Positions 24,418 through 32,363 of a stretch of DNA of 64,000 nt are shown in pieces. Position 1 is the first letter of the stretch. Every line of letters begins with the position of its first letter. Source of the stretch: Pseudodonghicola xiamenensis DSM 18339 (GTDB lineage: Bacteria; Pseudomonadota; Alphaproteobacteria; Rhodobacterales; Rhodobacteraceae). Made by a program: the position numbers and the translations under genes. The stretch is from NCBI RefSeq assembly GCF_000429365.1, contig NZ_AUBS01000008.1, positions 94,346 to 158,345 on the forward strand, read 5' to 3'. The notes under the pieces were generated by a model. The model was not told where the DNA came from. It did no database searches and was given only the letters and a program-made list of their open reading frames with translations.

Positions 24418-25569
24418 ATGCGCCTGACACATGAACATGAAGAGCTGCGCCGCAGCACCAAGCGCTGGATCGAGGCAGAGGTGAACCCCCATGCCGCCGA
24501 ATGGGAGGCCGCCGGCATATTTCCAGCGCATCGGGTGTTCAAATCCTTCGCCGATCTGGGGCTTCTGGGCGTCAGCAAGTCCGAGACCTATGGCGGGCTC
24601 GCGCTCGGTTTTTCCTATGCCGCCGTGGTGGCCGAGACGCTTGGCCAGATCAAACCCGGCGGCGTGGCGCTGGCCTTGGGGGTGCAGACAGACATGTGCA
24701 CCCCGGCACTGGAGAAACATGGCAGCGACACCCTGCGCGACGCCTTTCTGCGCCCCGCCATCGCCGGCGAGATGGTCGGCTGCATCGGCGTGTCGGAACC
24801 CGGCGCCGGATCGGATGTGGCGGCGATCCGCACCACCGCGCGCAAAGAGGGCGGCGATTACATCATCAACGGCGCCAAGATGTGGATCACCAATGGCACC
24901 CAGGCCGATTTCTGCTGCCTGCTGGCCAATATCGGCGACGGGCCAGTGCATAAGAACAAGTCACTGATCGTGGTGCCGATGGACACCAGGGGCGTCGGCG
25001 TCACCCGCAAGATCGACAAGATCGGCATGCGCTGTTCCGATACCGCGCAGCTCTTCTTCGACGAGGTCCGAGTGCCGCAATCGAACCGCATCGGCGAGGA
25101 GAACATGGGGTTCGTCTATCAGATGGAGCAGTTCCAGTACGAAAGGCTCTGGGGTGCGCTGAACACCGCAGGGACGCTGCAACGCGCCATCGACTGCACG
25201 CTGGCCTATACCCGCGATCGCAAGGCCTTCGGCAAGTCAATCCTCGACAACCAATGGGTGGCCTTCAAGCTGGCCGAACTGCAAAGCGAGCTTGAGGCGT
25301 TGAGCGCGCTGAACTGGCGCGGGGTCGAGATGATCGAAGCGGGCAAGGATGCCACCCGGATCGCCACCATGGCCAAACTCCTGGCCGGACAGCTTTCGCG
25401 CCGCATCTCGGACACCTGCCTGCAATTCTGGGGGGGCATGGGCTATAGTGAGGAAAGCGAGATTTCGCAGATCTTCCGCGACACCCGGCTCACCTCGATC
25501 GGCGGCGGCGCCGATGAGGTGATGCTGCAAATCCTGACCAAGTTCATGGGCAGCTTTTCGCAGGGCTGA
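24418..25569 (+). CDS. Acyl-CoA dehydrogenase family flavoprotein
   Basis: A 383-residue FAD enzyme that introduces a 2,3-double bond into an acyl-CoA. It has the conserved GCIGVSEPGAGSD and INGAKMWITNG motifs. A Glu sits in FQYERLWG, the position used as catalytic base in isovaleryl-CoA dehydrogenases, whereas the C-terminal position used by medium-chain enzymes reads SIGGGADE. A branched or otherwise atypical acyl-CoA is therefore more likely than a straight medium chain. The start has CGGAGG upstream. Confidence 0.88.
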   Translation: MRLTHEHEELRRSTKRWIEAEVNPHAAEWEAAGIFPAHRVFKSFADLGLLGVSKSETYGGLALGFSYAAVVAETLGQIKPGGVALALGVQTDMCTPALEKHGSDTLRDAFLRPAIAGEMVGCIGVSEPGAGSDVAAIRTTARKEGGDYIINGAKMWITNGTQADFCCLLANIGDGPVHKNKSLIVVPMDTRGVGVTRKIDKIGMRCSDTAQLFFDEVRVPQSNRIGEENMGFVYQMEQFQYERLWGALNTAGTLQRAIDCTLAYTRDRKAFGKSILDNQWVAFKLAELQSELEALSALNWRGVEMIEAGKDATRIATMAKLLAGQLSRRISDTCLQFWGGMGYSEESEISQIFRDTRLTSIGGGADEVMLQILTKFMGSFSQG

Positions 25570-25587
25570 GTATCGACCCAAACGACA

Positions 25588-25614
25588 ACACCCTGAAGCA
25601 AGGCTTCAGGGTGT
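25588..25614. terminator. 12-bp hairpin after the acyl-CoA dehydrogenase
   Basis: ACACCCTGAAGC and GCTTCAGGGTGT form a perfect 12-bp stem with a 3-nt loop, 18 nt after the stop. It lies between convergent genes and could serve either strand. A T-run is lacking. Confidence 0.7.
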
Positions 25615-25667
25615 ATAATCCAAACCCTGCGAACAGGGCAAAACTTTCAAAGCGCGTCAGCGCAGTC

Positions 25668-26006
25668 TCAGCGGCGGCGTTGGTGCAACTGCCGGGCGCG
25701 CTGGTTCGGCTCTTCGACCGGGATCATCACGGCGCGATAGTCCGGGATCGCCGCCGGGGTGCCACCGCGCGGGCCGCTGTCCTCACGCTCGGCCATCGAC
25801 ATCACCGCCAAGGCGAATTGCACGCCGGCGAAAACGATCCCATGGGCGAACCAGAGCACCACCACGGCAAGAATTCCAACATCCGAGGTACTGACCAGAT
25901 GCCACAGGTTCATCACGTTGAACCACAGCAGCACAGCGACAAAAGCGGCTGCGATCGCGAAACCGATCAGGACGTTGCGGATATAGAGCTTGATAAGTTC
26001 GGGCAT
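25668..26006 (-). CDS. Small inner-membrane protein of unknown function
   Basis: A 112-residue protein with two strong hydrophobic segments (about residues 12-28 and 43-67) and a polar, Arg/Gln-rich tail containing EEPNQRARQ. It would have a short N-terminal tail and a cytosolic C-terminus. No enzymatic motif was recognised. It stands alone between the acyl-CoA dehydrogenase and nusB. Codon and base use match its neighbours, which supports a real gene. Confidence 0.7.
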   Translation of the reverse strand: MPELIKLYIRNVLIGFAIAAAFVAVLLWFNVMNLWHLVSTSDVGILAVVVLWFAHGIVFAGVQFALAVMSMAEREDSGPRGGTPAAIPDYRAVMIPVEEPNQRARQLHQRRR

Positions 26007-26160
26007 AACATACCTCCAATGCTCCCGATGCTACCACGCGCGCGCCGCTCGTCCATGCCGAAGTGACGCGCATCTCGTCGCAGGGGCGGTTAACAGCCGA
26101 TATGGTGACAGATCGGGCGTCCGCCAAGGCCCATGCCCCGAAATCGCCGGCGCGAACACG

Positions 26161-26183
26161 AAAAACCCGCCCCAAGGGGCGGG
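26161..26183 (-). terminator. Rho-independent terminator of the rib-nusB operon
   Basis: On the minus strand ACCCGCCCC-TT-GGGGCGGGT is followed by a TTTTT run, 30-50 nt after the nusB stop. It is a classical GC stem plus T-run. Confidence 0.85.
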
Positions 26184-26213
26184 TGATGAGTGTCCGGCAC
26201 TGTCAAAAGCGAC

Positions 26214-26699
26214 TCAGAAGGCCTCAGGCCGCGCTTCCCGCGCCATGTGATCGAGCACAGCATTGACGAATTTCGGCTCCTTTCCCTCGGGAAAGAAGGC
26301 GCGGGCGATATCGACGAACTCGCTGATCACCACCTTCGGCGGCGTGTCGGCGTTGATCAGCTCGGCTCCGGCGGCGCGGAAAAGGCCGCGCAGCGTCGGG
26401 TCGATCCGGGCGATCGGCCATTTCGCCACCAGCGCACGATCGGTCATCTGGTCGATCCGCGCCTGATAGTTCACCGCGTCCCCAACCAGCTTGCGGAACA
26501 GATCGACGTCGCCCTCGATCATCTCCCCCTCGTCCTCATATTCCGCGCCAAAGCGGAAATCGAGAAACTCGAGCACCACCTGTTCGGTCGTCTGCCCGCG
26601 CTGCTCCATCTGATAGAGCGCCTGAACGGCATAAAGCCGGGCGGCCGATTTCATCTTGCGTTTCTGGTTGCCCGAAAGGGGCGCGTCGGTGCTGGTCAT
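26214..26699 (-). CDS. nusB: Transcription antitermination factor NusB
   Basis: A 161-residue NusB, an all-helical RNA-binding protein that joins NusE at boxA in rRNA antitermination. The N-terminal RKMKSAARLYAVQALYQMEQRG and C-terminal KVVISEFVDIARAFFPEGKEPKFVNAVLD are diagnostic. Its ATG overlaps the ribH stop by ATGA (26696-26699); a longer reading into ribH is a shadow. ribH-nusB coupling is widespread in proteobacteria. Confidence 0.95.
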   Translation of the reverse strand: MTSTDAPLSGNQKRKMKSAARLYAVQALYQMEQRGQTTEQVVLEFLDFRFGAEYEDEGEMIEGDVDLFRKLVGDAVNYQARIDQMTDRALVAKWPIARIDPTLRGLFRAAGAELINADTPPKVVISEFVDIARAFFPEGKEPKFVNAVLDHMAREARPEAF

Positions 26700-27247
26700 G
26701 CGGTGGGGGTTCCGTCGTTGTCTCCGGCCAGACGGATGGTTTCCGATAGCGGCCGGAAGCCTACGTCTTCTTTCTGGCCGCCCCACTTACGGCTGAGCGC
26801 GATCAGATGCAAGGCCGCAGCCGCAGCGCCGCCACCTTTGTTCTGATCCGCCGTGTCGGCGCGTACCTCGGCCTGCACCCGGTTTTCAACCGTCAGGATG
26901 CCGTTGCCGATACAAAGCCCCTGCAGGCCCAGCAGTTGCAACGCCCGGCTCGAGTCGTTGCAGACGGTATCGTAATGGGTGGTCTCGCCGCGGATCACGC
27001 AGCCCAACGCGACATAGCCATCGAAATTGGAGTAACGGTCCGCCATGGCGATAGCGGTCGGGACCTCCAGCGCGCCGGGGACTTCGGCAATCTCCCAGCT
27101 GCCGCCCGCCGCCTCGATCTCGGCCTTGGCGCCAGCGATCAGGTTATCGGCGATATCCTTGTAATAGGGGGCAACCACGATCAGCAGCTTCACCGGCGCG
27201 TCGAACGCGGGACGCGGCAGGATGTAATGGCTTTCATGTCCGGCCAT
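26696..27247 (-). CDS. ribH: 6,7-Dimethyl-8-ribityllumazine synthase
   Basis: A 183-residue lumazine synthase, the penultimate step of riboflavin synthesis, joining 3,4-dihydroxy-2-butanone 4-phosphate with the ribitylaminouracil. It has the VPGALEVPTAI and GCVIRGETTHYD motifs. The family forms pentamers or 60-meric capsids. It starts 3 bp after the upstream ribB-type gene ends. Confidence 0.95.
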   Translation of the reverse strand: MAGHESHYILPRPAFDAPVKLLIVVAPYYKDIADNLIAGAKAEIEAAGGSWEIAEVPGALEVPTAIAMADRYSNFDGYVALGCVIRGETTHYDTVCNDSSRALQLLGLQGLCIGNGILTVENRVQAEVRADTADQNKGGGAAAAALHLIALSRKWGGQKEDVGFRPLSETIRLAGDNDGTPTA

Positions 27248-27250
27248 GGG

Positions 27251-28372
27251 TCATTCCTCCTTCAGGATCGGACGGGTTCCGACGATGCTGAGCCCGAAGG
27301 CATCGAGCCCCAGGTATTTGGTCATCGGAGAATCGGTCAGCAGGATCAGATCGCGCAGCCCCAGGCTCGACAGGATCTGGGCACCGAGACCGGTCTCCTT
27401 GATGGTCCGGGGGCCTTCTTCCTCATCCGCGAACAACACATTGCGCGGCTGGCGGAACAGCGTGACGACTCCACGGCCCTCAGCGGCAATGATTTCCATC
27501 GAGCGGGACAGTTGCCGCGCCGATTTGGGGCCCAGACCAAGAATATCGGTCGCCTCGTGCAGCGCATGGGTGCGGGTCAGCACAGGTTCGGCCGTGGTGA
27601 TATCTCCCTTGATCATCGCCACATGTTCGGTGCCATGGGTCTGATCGGTGAAGATGCGCATGTCCCATTCGCCACCGAATTCCGACACCACGGTGCGCCG
27701 GGCCGTCTCGGTCACCAGGTTGTCATTGCGCGACCGATAGGTGATCAGGTCGGAAATGGTGCCGATCTTCAGCCCGTGCTGGGCGGCGAATTCCACCAGA
27801 TCGGGCAGCCGCGCCATGCTGCCGTCGTCCTTCATGATCTCGCAGATCACGCCCGCCGGCTTCAAACCGGCCAGACGAGAGATATCGACAGCGGCCTCGG
27901 TATGGCCGGCGCGCACCAGCACCCCGCCCCGTTTGGCCCGCAGCGGGAAGACATGGCCGGGGGTGGCCAGGCTCGCCATGGTATTCTGTTCGTTGATCGC
28001 GGTGGCGACGGTATGGGCGCGATCGCCGGCGGAAATCCCGGTGGTCACCCCCTCGCGCGCCTCGATCGAGACGGTAAAGGCGGTTTCATGCCGCGAGGAG
28101 TTGTTGACCGCCATCATAGGCAGGCCCAGACGGTCCACCCGTTCGGCGGTCATCGGCAGACAGATCAGCCCGCGGCCGTAGGTCGCCATGAAGTTGATCG
28201 CGTCGGCATCGGCGAATTCGGCGGCGATCACCAGATCTCCCTCGTTCTCCCGGTCCTCGTGATCGACCAGGATGAACATGCGCCCCTGGCGCGCTTCTTC
28301 GATGATCTCTTCGATCGGGCTGATGGCGTCGCGCAGCCCGGTTTCCACCGGGCCGGGGGTTTCGAAACTCAT
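27251..28372 (-). CDS. ribB: 3,4-Dihydroxy-2-butanone 4-phosphate synthase fused to a degenerate GTP cyclohydrolase II domain (RibBX type)
   Basis: A 373-residue two-domain protein. The N-terminal half (about 15-215) is an intact DHBP synthase with the acidic [10 protein letters not shown] loop, [10 protein letters not shown] and ICEIMKDDG. The C-terminal half aligns in layout with GTP cyclohydrolase II but lacks its zinc cysteines: where active enzymes have H-x-E-C...SLRCDCG, this reads [19 protein letters not shown]. The domain is therefore probably inactive, like the RibX domain of RibBX proteins. A separate RibA must exist elsewhere. The start at 28372 is chosen because upstream residues are not conserved. 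Confidence 0.9.
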   Translation of the reverse strand: MSFETPGPVETGLRDAISPIEEIIEEARQGRMFILVDHEDRENEGDLVIAAEFADADAINFMATYGRGLICLPMTAERVDRLGLPMMAVNNSSRHETAFTVSIEAREGVTTGISAGDRAHTVATAINEQNTMASLATPGHVFPLRAKRGGVLVRAGHTEAAVDISRLAGLKPAGVICEIMKDDGSMARLPDLVEFAAQHGLKIGTISDLITYRSRNDNLVTETARRTVVSEFGGEWDMRIFTDQTHGTEHVAMIKGDITTAEPVLTRTHALHEATDILGLGPKSARQLSRSMEIIAAEGRGVVTLFRQPRNVLFADEEEGPRTIKETGLGAQILSSLGLRDLILLTDSPMTKYLGLDAFGLSIVGTRPILKEE

Positions 28373-28487
28373 GGAACTGCGGCCTTTACTGTCAGCGGTT
28401 ATTCGGCAGATAGACCACACCGGGCTCAAATGCCAGTCCCGCAGGCATCGCAGACCCGCACAGCCGCCCTGCATTCGACAAAGGACC

Positions 28488-29066
28488 TCAGACCGTCTGC
28501 ATGAAATATTCGCCTGCGGGCAGATAGGCAGCGGCGCGTCCGGCGGCCATCCATTCCTGCTCTAACGGCGCCTCGCCAATCACCAGCACCTGCGCGCCCG
28601 ACAGCTTGCGATCGCGTATCACCGCCTCGATCCGCGCGCGCGCCTGTGCCCAACTGTCGGTAAAGCGCGGCGCCGGGCCGACGGCGTCCAGCACCGGGTT
28701 GCGCAAGAGCACCGCCTCAGGCGACAGCGGCGGTTGCACCAGCGCCAGCTTCTGCGCCGCGCGGACCGCCTGCAGCTTTTCCTCCCGGCTCGCCGGCATA
28801 CGGGCATCATAACCCAAGATCCGCAGCGCGTTCGACGAGAACAGAAGCCCGACGATATCCTGGCCGGAGAATTGCCGTACCCTGGCATAGGTCTTGTAAT
28901 CCATCCCCAGTTCGGCCGCGCGCTTGAGCCGCATCTGCAGCACCAGCTTGGGGATGGCATTGGGCATCAGCGCCCGCTGCGCCGCACGCCACTGATGGGT
29001 GCGCAAGAGCCTGCCCGTTTCCATCGACGGGCCACCGTTGTGGCCGATCCCGGCCGGGACGGTCAT
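28488..29066 (-). CDS. Conserved hypothetical protein within the riboflavin operon
   Basis: A 192-residue protein starting MTVPAGIGHNGGP. The GHNGGP motif recurs in small alphaproteobacterial proteins, but the function is not known to me. The rest is helical, with basic segments (RLKRAAELGMDYKTYARVRQF) and a C-terminal GAPLEQEWMAAGRAA-like stretch. Its start overlaps the ribE stop by ATGA, so it is translated with riboflavin synthase. No catalytic motif was seen. A role in flavin use or regulation is only a guess from position. Confidence 0.75.
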   Translation of the reverse strand: MTVPAGIGHNGGPSMETGRLLRTHQWRAAQRALMPNAIPKLVLQMRLKRAAELGMDYKTYARVRQFSGQDIVGLLFSSNALRILGYDARMPASREEKLQAVRAAQKLALVQPPLSPEAVLLRNPVLDAVGPAPRFTDSWAQARARIEAVIRDRKLSGAQVLVIGEAPLEQEWMAAGRAAAYLPAGEYFMQTV

Positions 29067-29677
29067 GCCGCCACCTCGTTCAGCCGGGCGACATAGCGGG
29101 CCAGCGTGTCGACCTCAAGGTTCACCCGGTCGCCGACTTTGGCCTGCCCCCAAGTGGTCACCTGCTGGGTGTGGGGAATGACGTTGATGCCGAAGGTATC
29201 GCCCTCGACCTCGTTCACCGTCAGCGAGGTGCCGTTCAGCGCCACCGATCCCTTCGGCGCGATGAAGCGGGCAAGCGCATGCGGTGCACGAAAGCGGATG
29301 CGGGTGCTGTCACCCTCGTCTTCCATGGCGATGATCTCGGCCACACCGTCGACATGACCCGAAACGATATGACCGCCCAATTCGTCCCCGACCTTGAGCG
29401 CGCGTTCCAGGTTGACCGTCTTGCCGGTCTGCCAGCCCCCGCTGGGATCGTTGTCGGCGCCGCCGATATTGGTCTTGGACAGGGTCTCGGCGCTGATCTC
29501 GACATCATACCAGTCGGGCCCCAGGTCGATCACCGTCAGACAGACGCCATCGCTGGCGATCGAGGCACCGATGTCGATGCCGGCGGTGTCATAATGGGTC
29601 GCGATACGGGCGCGCAGGTCGCCCCGCCGCTCCAGCTCGGTCACGGTGCCGACATCGGTGATGATCCCGGTGAACAT
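29063..29677 (-). CDS. ribE: Riboflavin synthase, alpha subunit
   Basis: A 204-residue riboflavin synthase made of two similar lumazine-binding barrels: MFTGIITDVGTV...SIASDGVCLTV and the second GGHIVSGHVDG...LNGTSLTVNEV. It dismutates two 6,7-dimethyl-8-ribityllumazine molecules into riboflavin. AAGGAGG precedes the ATG at 29677. It is the first gene of the ribE-hyp-ribBX-ribH-nusB transcript; ribD lies 4.8 kb away beyond the capsule block. Confidence 0.95.
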   Translation of the reverse strand: MFTGIITDVGTVTELERRGDLRARIATHYDTAGIDIGASIASDGVCLTVIDLGPDWYDVEISAETLSKTNIGGADNDPSGGWQTGKTVNLERALKVGDELGGHIVSGHVDGVAEIIAMEDEGDSTRIRFRAPHALARFIAPKGSVALNGTSLTVNEVEGDTFGINVIPHTQQVTTWGQAKVGDRVNLEVDTLARYVARLNEVAA

Positions 29678-29836
29678 GGCGCGCCTCCTTTTGCAGTACC
29701 TTGCCGTCCTGAGGTAACGACCTGCCCCGCTCCGGACAAGCCCTCGCTTGCTTATGCGCCCCCAACGGGCCATAGTTCTGCCAAAGTAATCGGTTAAAAA
29801 CCGAGCACCGACAGGCGGATCAGATGAGTAAAGAGT

Positions 29837-31129
29837 ATGGGTGCAACTGTGCAGACCGACAGGGTGTTTCTGTTTCTGCAGGGTCCACATGGCCCTTTTT
29901 TCAACACATTGGCCGACATGCTGCGCGCCGCCGGCGCCAAGGTCTGGCGGACGGGTTTCAATGCAGGCGATCGGGTATTCTGGCGCCACGCCAAATGCTA
30001 TATCCCCTTTCGCGGCACACCTGAGGATTGGCCGGAGACGCTCGACCGCCTGCTGGACGAGCGCCACGTCACCGATATCGTGCTCTATGGCGACACCCGC
30101 GCGGTGCATTCCACCGCCATCGCCGCCGCGAAGGCCCGCGGACTGACGGTGCATGTTTTCGAAGAAGGCTACATGCGGCCCTATTGGGTCACCTATGAAC
30201 GCGGTGGATCGAACGGCAATTCGCGACTGATGGAGATGTCCATCGCCGAAATGCAATCGGCGCTCGCCCTGTCGGATATGGAGGCACCGCTGCCGCCGGC
30301 AAGCTGGGGCGACATGCGCCAACATGTGTTCTATGGCGCGCTCTACCACTGGTTCGTCATGTTCTGGAACCGGGGCTACCCCAATTTCCGCCCACATCGC
30401 GCACTGCCGGTAACCAAAGAGTTCCAGCTTTACCTCAAGCGGCTGGTGCTGATGCCGTTTCAGGCGCTGGACCGGCGTATCGCCCAAAGGCGCATCCGCA
30501 ACGGCGGCTTTCCCTATCACCTGGCGCTTCTGCAACTGGAACACGACAGTTCATTCCAGATGCATTCGCCCTTTTCGACCATGACCGAGTTTCTCGAACA
30601 GGTGATCCAGGGCTTTGCCGAAGGCGCGCCGCGACACCACCACCTGGTCATCAAGGCCCACCCCCTGGAGGACGGCCGCGTTCCGGTGCGGGCCGAGGCC
30701 CGCAGGCTGGCGGCGCAATATGGCATTGCCAACCGGGTGCATTATGTCCGCGGCGGCAAGCTGGCGCAGCTTCTGAACGATGCCCGAAGCGCGGTGACGG
30801 TCAATTCCACCGCCGGTCAGCAGGTCCTGTGGCGCGGCATTCCGATCAAGGTTTTCGGCAGCGCGGTCTATGACAAGCCCGAATTCGTCTCGACCCAGCC
30901 CCTCAGGGACTTCTTTGCCGGGGCCGCCCGTCCCGACAACCGCGCCTATAAGGATTATCGCCGCTATCTGCTGGAAACCAGCCAGGTGCCGGGAGGCTTC
31001 TATTCCCGCCGCGGACGCCGCCAATTACTGCGTCATGTCGTCGACATGATGCTGTCGCCGGAGGATCCTTATGACGCGCTGAAATCGGGCACAGCGGCAC
31101 CACGGCAACACCTGCGGGCGGTGACCTGA
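29837..31129 (+). CDS. kpsS: Capsule polysaccharide export/Kdo-transferase protein, KpsS-like
   Basis: A 430-residue cytosolic protein of the capsule synthesis family (KpsS/LipB-like). The conserved FLFLQGPHGPFFNTLADML start, FEEGYMRPYWVT segment and VNSTAGQQVLWRGIPIKVFG C-terminal motif are characteristic. In group 2 capsules KpsS adds the first beta-Kdo of the lipid linker to phosphatidylglycerol, and KpsC extends it. The start is chosen from the conserved N-terminus since no strong ribosome-binding site fits. It is divergent from ribE. Confidence 0.88.
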   Translation: MGATVQTDRVFLFLQGPHGPFFNTLADMLRAAGAKVWRTGFNAGDRVFWRHAKCYIPFRGTPEDWPETLDRLLDERHVTDIVLYGDTRAVHSTAIAAAKARGLTVHVFEEGYMRPYWVTYERGGSNGNSRLMEMSIAEMQSALALSDMEAPLPPASWGDMRQHVFYGALYHWFVMFWNRGYPNFRPHRALPVTKEFQLYLKRLVLMPFQALDRRIAQRRIRNGGFPYHLALLQLEHDSSFQMHSPFSTMTEFLEQVIQGFAEGAPRHHHLVIKAHPLEDGRVPVRAEARRLAAQYGIANRVHYVRGGKLAQLLNDARSAVTVNSTAGQQVLWRGIPIKVFGSAVYDKPEFVSTQPLRDFFAGAARPDNRAYKDYRRYLLETSQVPGGFYSRRGRRQLLRHVVDMMLSPEDPYDALKSGTAAPRQHLRAVT

Positions 31130-31225
31130 GCACCGCGCCACTCAAGACTGGATTTTTATGGTCAATTCCGATAGTTTGGCCCAAAAACCTGAGGCAGAAC
31201 AATAACAGGTCGAGGAGACCGTGCA

Positions 31226-32359
31226 GTGAAATCCCTGACACCCCGATGGGCGAAGCCTGTCGCGATGATGGCCATACTTGCATTGCTGGCAGCCTGCGCC
31301 CTGCCGCGAGTCGGCCCGAACAAACGTGAAATCTTCGCCGGATCGGTTCAGCGCCAGGGCGACGCCTTCGTCGTTGCGGTCAATGACCGGGTCACCCGCG
31401 CCACCGCGGTGGTCCCTGCTCTTGGCTTCACCAACAATTTCCTCAGCGCCGCGCGACTGACCTCGGACACCATCCGGCCCGGCGACATGCTGGGGCTGAC
31501 CGTCTGGGAAAACGTCGATGACGGCTTGTTGGCCAGCCAGGGTGCCAACGCCACCGTCCTGGACGAGGTTCAGGTCGACAGCGCCGGCTATATTTTCGTG
31601 CCCTACGCCGGACGGCTGAAGGCAGCGGGCAATACCCCCGACCAGCTGCGTGAAATGATCACCCAGCGGCTGCAGGACCAGACGCCCGACCCGCAGGTGC
31701 AGGTGCGCCGGGTCGCCGGCGACGGCTCCACCGTGTCACTGACCGGCTCGATCGGCGCCCCCGGGGTCTATCCGATCGAACGGTCCACCCGCACGCTGGC
31801 GACCATGCTGGCCCGTGCCGGCGGCCCGACCGTGCGACCCGAAGTCACCCAGATCATCGTCAACCGCGGCAAGCAGCAGGGCAAGATCTGGTTCCAGGAT
31901 CTCTATGACAACCCCAGCCTCGATATCGCCCTGCGCGGCGGCGACCGCATTCTAGTCGAAGAGGACACCCGGTCGTTCACCGCGCTTGGCGCCACCAGCC
32001 AACAGGCCCGGGTGTCGTTCCAGACCCAGGAAATCTCCGCACTCGAGGCGATTGCCCAGGTCGGCGGACTGATCTCCACCGCCTCCGACCCGACCGGCGT
32101 CTTCGTGTTCCGCAACGAGCCCGCCGCAATCGCCAATCAGGTGCTGGGCCGGACCGATCTGCAGGGTGCGCAGCGCATGGTCTATGTGCTGAACCTGACC
32201 GAACCGAATGGCATCTTCATGGCCCGCGATTTCGTCATCCGCGACAGCGATACGCTTTATGTGACCGAAGCGCCCTATGCGCAATGGACCAAGACCATTT
32301 CGCTCATCGCAGGGTCGATCACCCCGGTCGCCAGCGTCCAGTCGCTCGCCGGCGGCTGA
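31226..32359 (+). CDS. Polysaccharide export outer-membrane lipoprotein (Wza/KpsD-like)
   Basis: A 377-residue lipoprotein with a signal peptide and lipobox LLAAC (Cys24). It has the Poly_export region (IRPGDMLGLTVWENVD, GYIFVPYAGRLKAAGNTP) followed by SLBB-type beta-grasp segments (VSLTGSIGAPGVYPI). It belongs to the family forming the outer-membrane channel for capsule export. It lies between kpsS-like and kpsC-like genes. The KpsMT ABC transporter and KpsE-type periplasmic partner are not in this window. Confidence 0.88.
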   Translation: MKSLTPRWAKPVAMMAILALLAACALPRVGPNKREIFAGSVQRQGDAFVVAVNDRVTRATAVVPALGFTNNFLSAARLTSDTIRPGDMLGLTVWENVDDGLLASQGANATVLDEVQVDSAGYIFVPYAGRLKAAGNTPDQLREMITQRLQDQTPDPQVQVRRVAGDGSTVSLTGSIGAPGVYPIERSTRTLATMLARAGGPTVRPEVTQIIVNRGKQQGKIWFQDLYDNPSLDIALRGGDRILVEEDTRSFTALGATSQQARVSFQTQEISALEAIAQVGGLISTASDPTGVFVFRNEPAAIANQVLGRTDLQGAQRMVYVLNLTEPNGIFMARDFVIRDSDTLYVTEAPYAQWTKTISLIAGSITPVASVQSLAGG

Positions 32360-32363
32360 TCGC

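Noticed and set aside
29678..29836. Possible FMN riboswitch upstream of ribE
   Set aside because: None of the conserved RFN-element blocks could be recognised in this 159-bp stretch on either strand.
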